Assembly (NCBI RefSeq): GCF_030815415.1 | Contig: NZ_JAUSWW010000001.1 | Coordinates: 9,300,001-9,364,000 of the forward strand | Reading direction: 5' to 3' | DNA length: 64,000 nucleotides | Source: Streptomyces canus | GTDB lineage: Bacteria > Actinomycetota > Actinomycetes > Streptomycetales > Streptomycetaceae | The notes under the pieces: model-generated | Databases searched by the model: none | Told to the model about the DNA's origin: nothing | What the model saw: only the letters and a program-made list of their open reading frames with translations | Part shown: piece after piece, positions 26,522 through 35,044 of the stretch | Position numbering within the stretch: the first letter of the stretch is position 1 | Layout of the letters: every line of letters starts with the position of its first letter | Translations under genes and position numbers: made by a program

Positions 26522-27765
26522 GCCAGTGTTACATCCAGGTTCAGCAGGCGCCTGAACGCCACCCGGGGGGCCGACGCGGGGCGGCGGGCCAGGGTGAGTC
26601 TCGGCAGGCGGGTGATCATTCGGCGGAGCAGGGTCTGCGCTTCCAGCCGGGCCAGCGGTGCTCCGAGGCAGTAGTGGATGCCCCAGCTGAAGGCCAGGTG
26701 GCTCGGGTTGCGGTGCGGGTCGAACGAGTCGGGGTCGGTGAACCGGGCGGGGTCGCGGTGGGCGGCGCCCACGAGGAGGTGGACCATCTCGCCGGCCCCG
26801 ACCTCGGTGCCGTCCAGGATGGTGTCCTGGGCGGCCACGCGGCTGATCACGTGGGTGGGAGGGTCGTAGCGCAAGGACTCCTCCACGAACGAGGGCACGA
26901 GGTCCGGCTGTTGGGCGAGCAGACTCCAGCGGTCGGGGTCCTCGACGAGCAGGAGAGTCATCGTCGACAGCAGGGTCGCGGTGGTTTCCAGGGCCGCCAG
27001 CAGGACGAACAGGGCGAGGAAGTAGACCGCCTCGTCGGCCTTGTCCTGGTCCGGTTCGAGTCCGTCCCAGGTGCGTATCCACTGGGAGACGGGGTCGTCG
27101 CCCGGACGTTTTCGCCGTTCGCGCACCAGGCCGAGGAAGTAGGTGCGCAGTTCGGCCATGGCGGCGTCGGAACGGGCCAGTTGGCTGGCGTTGGGGAGGA
27201 GCTCCTGGGTGAAGACCTGGTCGTGGGTCAGTTCACGCAGGCGGGGCCAGTCGGCGCTCGGCAGCCCGAGCCAGTCGCCGATGGTGGCGACGGGAAGTTC
27301 CTCGCTCACCAGCGCCGCGAAGTCGGCCTCCCCCGCCCGCAGGCGTTCGTCGAGCGTGTCGAGGAGCCGGTCGACCACATGACTCACCCGGCGACCGATC
27401 TGGTCGATGCTGCCGCGGTCGAAGGTGCCCGCCGACCGGCGTACTCGGGTGTGCTCCGGGGGGTTGAGGGCGGGCAGGGTGCGGCTGATCTCCCGGGAGG
27501 AGGGGGCGCTCCAGCGGGTGCGTGCGCCCTGCCGCTCTCGCCATGCGGTGTCCGGCTCGAGCCAGGTACCGCTGCGCAGCACCTGCTCACAGGTCGCGTA
27601 GCTGCTGACGAGTAAACCGCCCCAGGGCGCGGGGCTGACCTCGCCGCGCGCCCTGAGCTCCGCGTAGATGGGGAACGGGTCGGCCTGTCCTTCGGCCGTC
27701 CGAAGACGGGAGAACAGGGAAATGGTCGCCCGACGGTCCGAGGACGGAGTCGCGAGACTTCCCAC
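26518..27765 (-). CDS. Cytochrome P450 (complete motif set)
   Basis: This 415-residue soluble monooxygenase has the heme loop FSWGIHYCLG with C366, the K-helix pair E296/R299 (EESLR) and an I-helix LAALETTATLL with the acid-alcohol pair E260-T261. The GTG at 27765 has AAAGGAG nine bases upstream. It follows the conservon P450 by 89 bases and is coupled to the crotonase gene. Conservon loci of S. coelicolor also can carry paired P450s. The substrate is unknown. Confidence 0.92.
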   Translation of the reverse strand: MGSLATPSSDRRATISLFSRLRTAEGQADPFPIYAELRARGEVSPAPWGGLLVSSYATCEQVLRSGTWLEPDTAWRERQGARTRWSAPSSREISRTLPALNPPEHTRVRRSAGTFDRGSIDQIGRRVSHVVDRLLDTLDERLRAGEADFAALVSEELPVATIGDWLGLPSADWPRLRELTHDQVFTQELLPNASQLARSDAAMAELRTYFLGLVRERRKRPGDDPVSQWIRTWDGLEPDQDKADEAVYFLALFVLLAALETTATLLSTMTLLLVEDPDRWSLLAQQPDLVPSFVEESLRYDPPTHVISRVAAQDTILDGTEVGAGEMVHLLVGAAHRDPARFTDPDSFDPHRNPSHLAFSWGIHYCLGAPLARLEAQTLLRRMITRLPRLTLARRPASAPRVAFRRLLNLDVTLA

Positions 27766-27805
27766 GATGACGGCTCCTTTCTGCCAGCCGCCATCCGTAC
27801 CCGTG

Positions 27806-27836
27806 GGATGCTTGAAGCATCCAATAACACAGTGTT
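27806..27836 (-). promoter_or_regulatory. Two palindromes between the P450 genes
   Basis: GGATGCTTGAAGCATCC (27806-27822) and AACACAGTGTT (27826-27836) are adjacent near-perfect inverted repeats in a locally AT-richer 89-base gap. They could be an operator or a processing site allowing separate control of the second P450. Confidence 0.35.
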
Positions 27837-27854
27837 CTCGTAGGGTTACTTACG

Positions 27855-29231
27855 TCACTCGCCATTCACCCAGGCCCGGAAACGGCTGAACAGACCGCCC
27901 TTGGGGCGCGGTGCGGCGTGGGACGCCCGGCCTGCCGAGACGGGCTGCGGGACGGGGCCGGTCGAGTGCGCCGCCTGAACCGAGGACGGTGCCGCGGGCC
28001 TGGTCCGGGCCGCGGGCGCCACGGTGCGGGGCGTGTACCGGATGGGCACGGTGACCAGCGAACGGCTCCACGGCGTCGCCACCCAGGCGAGCTCCTTGAA
28101 GGGAACGCGCATCTCGACATCGGGCAGCCGATTGAGGAGGGACTCCACGGCGGTGGCCGCGATCATGAACGCCGGGTCCTTGGCGGGGCACGCGTGGGGG
28201 CCGGCGCCGAAGGCGAGATGGGCCTTGGAGCTGAGCTGTTCACGGTGCTCGGTCAGTTTGGGATCGGTGTTGGCCGCCGCGAAGGAGATCAGGACCGGGT
28301 CGCCCGCCCGCAGGGTCCGGCCTCCCAACTCGACGTCCTGGGTGGGGTAGTGGGCCGCGTAGTTGGCGATCGGGGCGTAGTTCCACAGCGTCTTCACGAC
28401 CGCGTCCTCGGCGGGCAGGCCGCTCGGCCAGTCGTCGCTGAGGTACAGCGCGGCGCTGGTGCCGATCGAGGCCGACAGGGGAGCGGTGCCGCCGGAGAGC
28501 AGGGTCACGAGCTGGTGCAGCACCTCCTCGTCGCTCAGCCGGGCGGAATGCACCATCAGCCGGGTGGTGAGGTCCTCACCGGGCTCCCGGCGCTTGAGGG
28601 CGATCAGTTCGGCGAGGGCGCCGCCCAGGATCTCGTCGGCACCCGGGGTGCCCTGGAAGATGCCGGTGATCCCGGCGATGACGCGGTCGCCGAGTTCCGG
28701 GGGGCAGCCGAACAGGTCGCCGAAGACCAGCAGGGGCAACGGCTGGGCGTAGGCCGCCATCAGCTCGGCCTGGCCGAGCGCCTCGGAGCTGAAACGGCTG
28801 ATCAGATAGTCGGCCGACTGCTGGGTCAGCCTGACGAGCCGCCCCTGGTCGACGGTGGCGAGGCTGTCCGTGACCGCCTGCCGCAGCCGGGCGTGCGCGG
28901 CGCCGTCGCTGAACAGGGCGTTGGGACGGTAGCCCATCATGGGCAGGGCCGGGCTGTCCTGCGGTACCCGCCCTTCGTTGAGGGCGTTCCAGCGGCGCGA
29001 GTCCCGCACGAACAGGGTCGGGTTCTGCAGGATGTACAGGCTCGCGTCGTAACTGGTCACCAGCTCGACCTCGACGTCCGGCGCGATGTCGACGGGGGCG
29101 CTTGGGCCCGTGGAGCGCAGCTGGTCGTAGGTGCGCTCAGGGTCGGAGCCGAAGTCGGGCCCGTACATCGCGACGTTGCCGTGTGCGGGGCAACCGGCCG
29201 GTATCCCGGTCGGCTCGAAGGGCTGTTGCAT
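27855..29231 (-). CDS. cvnE: Conservon cytochrome P450 (CvnE, CYP157-like) lacking ExxR
   Basis: This 458-residue P450 follows CvnABCD. The heme loop is present (FGAGPHACPAKDP, C348). At the K-helix position where E-x-x-R is expected the sequence is KTLW (280-283), and the I-helix (LLSGGTAPLSAS) lacks the usual acid-Thr pair. CYP157-type P450s of streptomycete conservons are known to have such variants. A Pro/Ala-rich tail of about 60 residues ends in FSRFRAWVNGE. It may have a structural or signalling role rather than classical oxygenation. The ATG at 29231 has AGGAG seven bases upstream. Confidence 0.9.
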   Translation of the reverse strand: MQQPFEPTGIPAGCPAHGNVAMYGPDFGSDPERTYDQLRSTGPSAPVDIAPDVEVELVTSYDASLYILQNPTLFVRDSRRWNALNEGRVPQDSPALPMMGYRPNALFSDGAAHARLRQAVTDSLATVDQGRLVRLTQQSADYLISRFSSEALGQAELMAAYAQPLPLLVFGDLFGCPPELGDRVIAGITGIFQGTPGADEILGGALAELIALKRREPGEDLTTRLMVHSARLSDEEVLHQLVTLLSGGTAPLSASIGTSAALYLSDDWPSGLPAEDAVVKTLWNYAPIANYAAHYPTQDVELGGRTLRAGDPVLISFAAANTDPKLTEHREQLSSKAHLAFGAGPHACPAKDPAFMIAATAVESLLNRLPDVEMRVPFKELAWVATPWSRSLVTVPIRYTPRTVAPAARTRPAAPSSVQAAHSTGPVPQPVSAGRASHAAPRPKGGLFSRFRAWVNGE

Positions 29232-29240
29232 GGTGGGCTC

Positions 29241-29801
29241 CTAGCCGAGTGAGGACAAGAGGTGCTTCACGAGCGTGATGAGGGCCTGCATCGAGGAGTC
29301 CTGGTCACGGACGTCGCAGTCGATGACCGGTGTCTCCTCGGAGATGTTGAGTGCCTCGCACACTTCGGACAGGGGGAAGTGGTTCTTGCCGTCGAAGGTG
29401 TTGACCCCGATGACGTAGGGCAGTCCGAAGGCTTCGACCAGGTCCAGGATCGGGAAGGTCTCCTCCAGCCGCTCGGGGTCCACCAGGACCAGCGCGCCCA
29501 GCGCTCCCCGCGACAGGCCCTCCCACATCTGCTTGAACCGTTCCTGCCCGGGGGTTCCGAAGATGTAGAGGACCAGGTCCTCGCTGAGGGTCAGCCGCCC
29601 GAAGTCCATCGCCACGGTCGTGGTCGTCTTGTCCGGGGTCTCGGAGAGGTCGTCGAGGCCTTCACTGGCCTCGGTTATCTCCTCTTCGGTCTGCAGCGGC
29701 TCGATCTCGGAGACGCTTCCGATGTATGTGGTCTTCCCGACCGCGAAGTGGCCCACGACCAGGACTTTCACGGAGCGGGAGACGTCGGGATCCAGATACA
29801 A
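29241..29801 (-). CDS. cvnD: Conservon GTPase CvnD
   Basis: This 186-residue MglA/Ras-like GTPase shows Walker A GHFAVGKTT, switch region KTTTTVAMDFG and the G3-like GTPGQERF. With CvnA, B and C it forms a membrane-associated complex likened to a G-protein relay. The TTG at 29801 is the probable start, with GGAG ten bases upstream and only five bases after the CvnC stop; a GTG a few codons inside is an alternative. Confidence 0.93.
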   Translation of the reverse strand: MYLDPDVSRSVKVLVVGHFAVGKTTYIGSVSEIEPLQTEEEITEASEGLDDLSETPDKTTTTVAMDFGRLTLSEDLVLYIFGTPGQERFKQMWEGLSRGALGALVLVDPERLEETFPILDLVEAFGLPYVIGVNTFDGKNHFPLSEVCEALNISEETPVIDCDVRDQDSSMQALITLVKHLLSSLG

Positions 29802-29806
29802 GGTGG

Positions 29807-30193
29807 TTACGCTCCGGTTCGAATTCGCATCAGGCCGTCGAGCACGGCGGTGAGCAGGACGGGGTCATGGCGCTCGGCGTGCGGCACCGGGTTGCGCACA
29901 TGAATCAGGCCGTCCTCGGCCATCTGAGCCAGCAGGATGCGCACGATGCCCAGGGGCAGTCGTGTGTGGGCGGCGACCTCGGCGACCGAGAGGTAGCCGT
30001 CCGCGATCAGGTCCATGACCATTCGGGATTCCGGAGCCAGGGTGCGGGCCGTGGCCGAGGCGCCCTCCTGGGCCGTGATCATCGTGGTGTGCTCGTACTC
30101 GCTGTCCCGGGGCAGGGCACGTCCCCCCGCGACGATGAAGAGGGGGACTAAGGGGGCCGTCAGCTCGAGCTCACCGGACGGGTCGTCATGCAT
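29807..30193 (-). CDS. cvnC: Conservon protein CvnC (DUF742)
   Basis: This 128-residue DUF742 protein has a winged-helix-like core (MVMDLIADGYLSVAEVAAHT, then LPLGIVRILLAQMAEDGLI). It is a scaffold partner of the CvnD GTPase. Its ATG at 30193 overlaps the CvnB stop by eight bases. Confidence 0.92.
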   Translation of the reverse strand: MHDDPSGELELTAPLVPLFIVAGGRALPRDSEYEHTTMITAQEGASATARTLAPESRMVMDLIADGYLSVAEVAAHTRLPLGIVRILLAQMAEDGLIHVRNPVPHAERHDPVLLTAVLDGLMRIRTGA

Positions 30194-31034
30194 CGCTGGC
30201 CCTCTCTCCCTGCGCGACCGTCCGCGAGAGCGCGGGCATCGCGTCACTCAGATGTGCGGTGAAGTCCTCGATGTCGCAGTCGTGCTCGGCCGCCGCCGCC
30301 AGGAAGTCGCCGTCGCCGGCCGCGATCAGGAAGATCCAGCCGTGCTGGAACTCGATGACCGTCTGGCTCCACTCGTCGTCGTGCGCCCCGCCCGCGAACG
30401 GCGCGGTGGCCCGGCTGTAGGCGTGGATGCCCGTCATGGCCGCCGAGATGGTGTCCGCGAGGTCCCTGCCGATCCCCGTGCTGGCCCCGCGCGGCAGACC
30501 GTTCGCACCGAGCAGCAGGGCGTGCAGGGCGCCCGGTACCGAAGCCACGGCCTTGTCCAGTTCGCCGAGCACGGTGACCGACCTGTCCGCCTCGTCGCGC
30601 AGGGCCTCGGCGTTCTCCCCGTACTGCTCGGCGTCCCGGGCGTTCACCCGCGGCGGGGCGGTGAGGTTGTTGCCCAGCCGGGCGACCAGCCGGTTCATAC
30701 GGAAGCTGAGCTGCTCCATGTCCACGTCGGGCTCCGCGGCGGCAGCCAGGTAGGCACCCTGGCCGGCCCCGATCAGGAACACCCAGCCGTGCTGGAACTC
30801 GATCACGGTCTGGATCCACGCCCGGTCCTGCGAGGTCCCGGCGAAGTGGGCGGTGGCCCGGCTGAGCGACTGCATCCCGGCCATGGCCGCGGAGATGGTG
30901 CGCACGTCCTGGCCGGTCAGGCCGTCCGTGGCCCCGCGCGGAATGCCGTCCGCGGACAGCACCACGGCGTGCCGTGCCCTGGGCACGTTGTCCACGATGT
31001 CCTGGACCATCCACGACAGGTCTGTCGTACTCAT
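30186..31034 (-). CDS. cvnB: Conservon roadblock protein CvnB with two fused LC7 domains
   Basis: This protein has two roadblock/LC7 domains in one chain. Residues about 1-130 and 145-280 repeat the same landmarks: HAVVLSADGIPRGATDGL and HALLLGANGLPRGASTGI, then TVIEFQHGWVFLIGAG and TVIEFQHGWIFLIAAG. CvnB proteins normally have one such domain of about 140 residues and act as GTPase-regulating dimers, so this one is a tandem duplication that may dimerise within the chain. The start overlaps the CvnA stop as ATGA. Strand and order match a standard conservon. Confidence 0.92.
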   Translation of the reverse strand: MSTTDLSWMVQDIVDNVPRARHAVVLSADGIPRGATDGLTGQDVRTISAAMAGMQSLSRATAHFAGTSQDRAWIQTVIEFQHGWVFLIGAGQGAYLAAAAEPDVDMEQLSFRMNRLVARLGNNLTAPPRVNARDAEQYGENAEALRDEADRSVTVLGELDKAVASVPGALHALLLGANGLPRGASTGIGRDLADTISAAMTGIHAYSRATAPFAGGAHDDEWSQTVIEFQHGWIFLIAAGDGDFLAAAAEHDCDIEDFTAHLSDAMPALSRTVAQGERASDA

Positions 31035-32197
31035 GCGTTGTCAGACCCTCCGGGCGTCGGGGTGTCCAGAGCGGCCACATCGCGCGCGGTCTGCGTGCCG
31101 CGCTGCAGAGCGGCCAGGCTGCCGGCGCCGCGCCGGACGGGTCGCCTGGCGGGCTGCTCCGCCGCACCGGAGTTGCCGTTGGGCGACGTGCGGGCGCCGC
31201 GCTTCGGCAGGCCGCCCGCCGTACGAGCAGTCTCCACCGACACCGGCCGGATGCTGCTCACAGGCGCCTCGGTGGCCGGCGGCAGGGCCTCCTCCATGGT
31301 CCACAGCTCCTCGGGCAGCAGGACGACGGCGCGGACGCCGCCGTATCGGGAGACGCCGGTGACGTCCACCTTGAAGCCGTGCTGGCGGGCGATCAGACCG
31401 ACCACCGGGAAGCCGAACTTCGGCTGGGTGCCCAGCTGGGACAGCCGGGGGATGTCGTCACCGGACAGCAGCGCGCTCGCCCGCTGACGCTCCTCATCGC
31501 CCATGCCGACACCGGCGTCGTCGATGACGATGCACAGGTTCTTCTGGGCCTGCCGGAACGTGACCTCGATCGGGGCGTCCGCCTGGGAGAAGCTGGCGGC
31601 GTTGTCGAGCAGTTCCGCGACGGCCAGGGCGACCGGCGCGACGGCGGAGGCCTTCAGTGCGATGCCGCTCGGCTGCATGATCTCGACCCGCTGGAAGTTG
31701 CGGATCTGGCTCTGTGCGCTGCGGACGACGTCGTAGACGCTGGCAGGCTGGTTGCGACGCCCCAGAGGGGCACCGCACATGACCGCGATACCCTGCGCCT
31801 TGCGGGCCATCTGTGCGTTGGCGTGGGTGATGTCCATCAGATCGGCCAGGACCGCGTGGCCGCCGTACTCGCGCTGGACCCCGTCCAGCAGCGTCGTCTG
31901 CTCGGCCGCCAGGCTCTGCAGGAAGCGCGCGGCGCCCTTGAGGACCGCCTTGGTGTTCTCCTCGGCAGCCTGCTCCGCCTCCCGGATGACACCGTCCTGC
32001 TCATTCCGCATCCTGGCCAACTCGCTTTGCGCGCGGCCCAGTTCATCCTGGCTGAACTGCAGCCGCGTCTCCAGAGCGGCCTCGGACTCCCTCTTCCTCC
32101 TCGTCAGGCCTCTGCTTCGGAGCACGAGTGCCACGACGGCGGCTATAGCTATCACCGCTATCGCAACCAGGCACCAAAGAAGCACGTCTTGAGTCAT
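31031..32197 (-). CDS. cvnA: Conservon sensor histidine-kinase-like CvnA
   Basis: This 388-residue membrane protein has one N-terminal helix (about 5-25), a coiled-coil segment (about 35-75) and a HATPase domain with N-box ELLDNAASFSQ and G1 box DDAGVGM. A Pro/Ala-rich tail follows. It lacks a large sensor domain here and is thought to recruit CvnB, C and D to the membrane. The ATG at 32197 is chosen for its GGGAAAGG site. First gene of the operon. Confidence 0.9.
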   Translation of the reverse strand: MTQDVLLWCLVAIAVIAIAAVVALVLRSRGLTRRKRESEAALETRLQFSQDELGRAQSELARMRNEQDGVIREAEQAAEENTKAVLKGAARFLQSLAAEQTTLLDGVQREYGGHAVLADLMDITHANAQMARKAQGIAVMCGAPLGRRNQPASVYDVVRSAQSQIRNFQRVEIMQPSGIALKASAVAPVALAVAELLDNAASFSQADAPIEVTFRQAQKNLCIVIDDAGVGMGDEERQRASALLSGDDIPRLSQLGTQPKFGFPVVGLIARQHGFKVDVTGVSRYGGVRAVVLLPEELWTMEEALPPATEAPVSSIRPVSVETARTAGGLPKRGARTSPNGNSGAAEQPARRPVRRGAGSLAALQRGTQTARDVAALDTPTPGGSDNA

Positions 32198-32512
32198 GGA
32201 AACCTTTCCCGGTGCGTGGCATGCAGGCGTCGACAAATACAGCTCGCAAGGGTCCGCGACCCGTCCAGGGGGACTGCACGGCTGATGTGGGCGAACTCGC
32301 CGCGTTCAGGTTCAAGGCCTGACCAAAAGTGGATCAAGGTCGCAGACGGCGGAATGCTATCACCGTCAATCGCACTGCCGGAGGCCACCCCTCCGGGTTG
32401 AATCGCGGTCAACAAGCCTGTCATGTATGGGCCGTTGACGAGGCGCCAGATACCGGAGGCCGGCCCGCCCGGTCCTGCCCGGTTCGGATGGGGGAGGGCC
32501 GGCCGGGTGGGC
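32198..32512. other. Conservon upstream region
   Basis: These 315 bases contain no supported gene. They presumably hold the conservon promoter (minus strand); TTGACG and TTGACC motifs occur near 32366 and 32410, but no convincing -10 at proper spacing. The last bases lie beyond the stop of the DHFR-like gene. Confidence 0.4.
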
Positions 32513-33097
32513 TCAGGCGTGCAGGGTGGGCCGGTAGATGAGCTCTTGGATGTGCCCGTCCAGGATCCGGCTCTCGATGAGTTCGAGGTCGAAGTCGGCC
32601 GCGCCCTGGAAGATCGGGCTTGCCCCGGTCCGACCGCTGATCACGGGAAAGAGCGTCACCTGGACCCGGTCGACGAGACCGGCGGCCATCAGTGCCCGGT
32701 TCATCGACAGGCTGCCGTGCGAGCGCAACGCCACCTCGGACTCCTCCTTGAGCCGGGCGACGACGTCGACGGCGTCACCGCTGACGAGGGTCGCGTCCGG
32801 CCAGTGAAGGGGTCCTTCGAGCGTCGTCGACACCACGGTGGTGGGCAGGTTCCTCATCCGGGTGTTCACAGGGTCACTCACCTCGGACTCCTCACTGCTC
32901 GGGCCCAGAATCTGCGCGAACAGCCGAAAGGTGTTCGCCCCGAGGACCAGCCGCTGCTCCTCGCTGTACAGGGCGAGACGGCGGTCGAGGAACTCGGCAC
33001 CCTGCTTGCCCCAGTAGCCGCCCCAGCCGCCGTCGCTGTTGTAGGAGCCGTAGCCGTCGAGGGTGGAGAAGACGTCGACGGTGTAGGTGGCGGTCAT
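32513..33097 (-). CDS. Dihydrofolate reductase-like (RibD C-terminal domain) protein
   Basis: This 194-residue protein has the DHFR/RibD fold: VDVFSTLDGYGSYNSD at the N-terminus, LVLGANTFRLFAQIL as the NADPH-binding helix, ARLKEESEVALRSHGSLSMN for the dinucleotide loop and LFPVISGRTGASPIF near the end. Proteins of this type reduce unknown pterin- or pyrimidine-like substrates. The ATG at 33097 has AGGGAGAG upstream. A second relative lies at 50660. Confidence 0.85.
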   Translation of the reverse strand: MTATYTVDVFSTLDGYGSYNSDGGWGGYWGKQGAEFLDRRLALYSEEQRLVLGANTFRLFAQILGPSSEESEVSDPVNTRMRNLPTTVVSTTLEGPLHWPDATLVSGDAVDVVARLKEESEVALRSHGSLSMNRALMAAGLVDRVQVTLFPVISGRTGASPIFQGAADFDLELIESRILDGHIQELIYRPTLHA

Positions 33098-33222
33098 GAT
33101 GCTCTCCCTGAGTGCGCTTGGTCGGGTGTCGGAGTGGAGACCGCCGATCGGGGCGAGACTCATCGCTCCTCGGGCTGTCCCGTGGCATGCGGGGAACGTA
33201 CGCAGGCGCCGATCCGGGCGGA

Positions 33223-34917
33223 TCAGCACCTGCGGCCGCCGCGCAGCTCCAGCCGGTCGCCCGGGAAGCGCTCGCGGAAGCCGCGGTCGTGCGAGACCGC
33301 GACCACCGCTCCCGGGTACGACGCGAGCGCCGCCTCCAGATCCTCCACCAGGTCGAGCGCGACGTGGTTGGTCGGCTCGTCGAGCACGAGAAGATCCGCG
33401 GGCCGGGTCACCAACCGGGCGATCTGCAACCGGCGTTGCTGTCCCGCGGACAACGCCGCGACCGGCACTTCAAGATCCTCCTCGCGGAGCAGCCCCAGCG
33501 TCAGCAGCTCATCGGCGTACTCCTGCGGCAGCCCGGGCCTCCCGGCCGCGAAGGCGGCGAGCAGCGGGAGCGGGGTGGAGTGCGCGGGCAACTCCTGCGC
33601 CAGGTAGCCGATCCGAGCCGGACGGCGTGCCACGCCCGCATCCGGCTCCAGATCGCCCGCCAGGACACGCAGCAGCGTCGTCTTGCCCGCTCCGTTCTCG
33701 CCCGTGACCAACAGCCGCTGCCCGGGCTCGATCGCGACCTGTCCGTCCAGACTCAGCCGCGCCCCCACGCGTACGCCGTCGAGTTCGGCGAGGGGACGGC
33801 TCGCGGGTGAGGGTGGCGGAGCGCTCGGCGATGATCCCGCCACCGGACGCGCATCGCCTGCCGCTGCCAGGGTCGCGGTGAATCGCAGCGGCTCCGGCGG
33901 CGCTGCCACCGGGTTGCGCCGCAGGTGGCCGAGCCGCTCCCGGACGGATCGCACCTGCCCGCCGAGCTTCGCCTCGTGCGAGCGGCGGTGCTTCCCGAAA
34001 CCTTGCCGCGGGTCCTTGCCGGTGGTGGCCAGCCGCTTCCCGGCGACTGCGAGCATTTCCTCGCCACGGGCCACTTCCTCGACCCAGTCCGCGTGTGCCT
34101 GCTCCGCGCGGCGCCGGGCGGCGGCCTTCGCGGCGCGGTGGCCGGCCCAGCCGTCGCCGTAGCGGCGCACCGTGCGCGTGTCCCGGTCGACCTCGAGGAT
34201 CGTGGTGGCGACGCGTTCCAGGAAGCCGCGGTCGTGGGTGACCGCGACGACGGTGCCGCGGTGCGCGCGCAGGTGCTCCTCGAGCCAGCGCACGGCCGCC
34301 GCGTCAAGGTGGTTCGTCGGCTCGTCGAGGAGCAGCAACTCGGGGGCCGCGGCCAGGACACAGGCCAGCGCGAGCCGCGACTGCTCGCCGCTGGAGAGCG
34401 TGCCGAGCACGCGGTCGCGGGTGATCCCGGCGAGCCCGAGCCCGTGCAGTGCGGCGTCCACGCGGGTGTCGGCCTCGTATCCGCCGCGTTGCTCGTAGGC
34501 GAACAACAGCTCGCCGTATGCGGCGAGTCGGTCCTTCGACGCCTCACCCAGGAGCTCCTCCGCCGAGCGCAACCGGCGTTCCATGTCGCGCAGTTCGGCC
34601 AGAGCGAGGTCGACGGCGTCCTGGACCGTGCGGTCCGGGTCGAGGTCGAGGGTCTGGGCGAGGTGTCCGATGCCGCCGGGGAAGCCGACGGTGATCTCGC
34701 CGACGTCCGGCACCTCGGCCGCGGCCAGCAGCCGCAGCAGGGTGGACTTCCCGGATCCGTTCTCGCCGATGACGGCGGCCTTCTCACCCGGTCGGACGGT
34801 GAAGGAGACGTGGTCCAGAACGGTGCGGGTGCCGTAGGCCTTACGGACGTCCTTGACGGACAGCTGTGCCACGACGGTGTGGGTGGGTACGGCGGTGCGG
34901 GGGGCGCGCTTGCGCAT
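33223..34917 (-). CDS. ABC-F family ribosome-protection ATPase (antibiotic resistance type)
   Basis: This 564-residue protein has two ABC domains and no membrane helices: Walker A GENGSGKST and GENGAGKTT, signatures LSSGEQSRLALA and LSAGQQRRLQIA, and Walker B LLLLDEPTNHLD and LLVLDEPTNHVA. The basic linker between them (RRRAEQAHADWVEE to GFGKHRRSHEAKLGG) is the arm that reaches the peptidyl-transferase centre in resistance ABC-F proteins, which dislodge macrolides, lincosamides, streptogramins or pleuromutilins. The ATG at 34917 has AGGGAAAG five bases upstream, and that site is complementary to a leader frame upstream. Confidence 0.92.
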   Translation of the reverse strand: MRKRAPRTAVPTHTVVAQLSVKDVRKAYGTRTVLDHVSFTVRPGEKAAVIGENGSGKSTLLRLLAAAEVPDVGEITVGFPGGIGHLAQTLDLDPDRTVQDAVDLALAELRDMERRLRSAEELLGEASKDRLAAYGELLFAYEQRGGYEADTRVDAALHGLGLAGITRDRVLGTLSSGEQSRLALACVLAAAPELLLLDEPTNHLDAAAVRWLEEHLRAHRGTVVAVTHDRGFLERVATTILEVDRDTRTVRRYGDGWAGHRAAKAAARRRAEQAHADWVEEVARGEEMLAVAGKRLATTGKDPRQGFGKHRRSHEAKLGGQVRSVRERLGHLRRNPVAAPPEPLRFTATLAAAGDARPVAGSSPSAPPPSPASRPLAELDGVRVGARLSLDGQVAIEPGQRLLVTGENGAGKTTLLRVLAGDLEPDAGVARRPARIGYLAQELPAHSTPLPLLAAFAAGRPGLPQEYADELLTLGLLREEDLEVPVAALSAGQQRRLQIARLVTRPADLLVLDEPTNHVALDLVEDLEAALASYPGAVVAVSHDRGFRERFPGDRLELRGGRRC

Positions 34918-34918
34918 G

Positions 34919-35007
34919 TGGCTTTCCCTGGTGGGACGAAGGGTCTACGGGCAGCAGAAACGGCGGCATCGGCCGTGCCCGGACTCAGACGAAGAAAAGG
35001 AAAGCCA
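34919..35007 (-). promoter_or_regulatory. SD-sequestering inverted repeat upstream of the ABC-F gene
   Basis: On the mRNA, TGGCTTTCC of the leader frame (34999-35007) is a perfect 9-base complement of GGAAAGCCA (34919-34927), which overlaps the ABC-F ribosome site. Pairing would hide that site. A ribosome stalled on the leader would free it. This is the classic layout of translational attenuation of resistance genes. Confidence 0.65.
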
Positions 35008-35008
35008 T
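34985..35008 (-). CDS. Leader peptide MAFLFFV upstream of the ABC-F gene
   Basis: A seven-residue frame (ATG at 35008, TGA at 34985) begins six bases after a good -10 box, so it is leaderless. Very short hydrophobic leaders on which drug-bound ribosomes stall precede many ABC-F and erm genes. The first codons form one arm of the hairpin that hides the ABC-F ribosome site. Confidence 0.6.
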   Translation of the reverse strand: MAFLFFV

Positions 35009-35014
35009 GACCCC

Positions 35015-35044
35015 ACCATAACAAGACGAACCGTCTCGCCTCAA
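35015..35044 (-). promoter_or_regulatory. Promoter of the ABC-F leader and gene
   Basis: TTGAGG (35039-35044) and TATGGT (35015-35020) are separated by 18 bases on the minus strand, a good vegetative promoter. The start point would fall at or next to the leader ATG. Confidence 0.65.
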
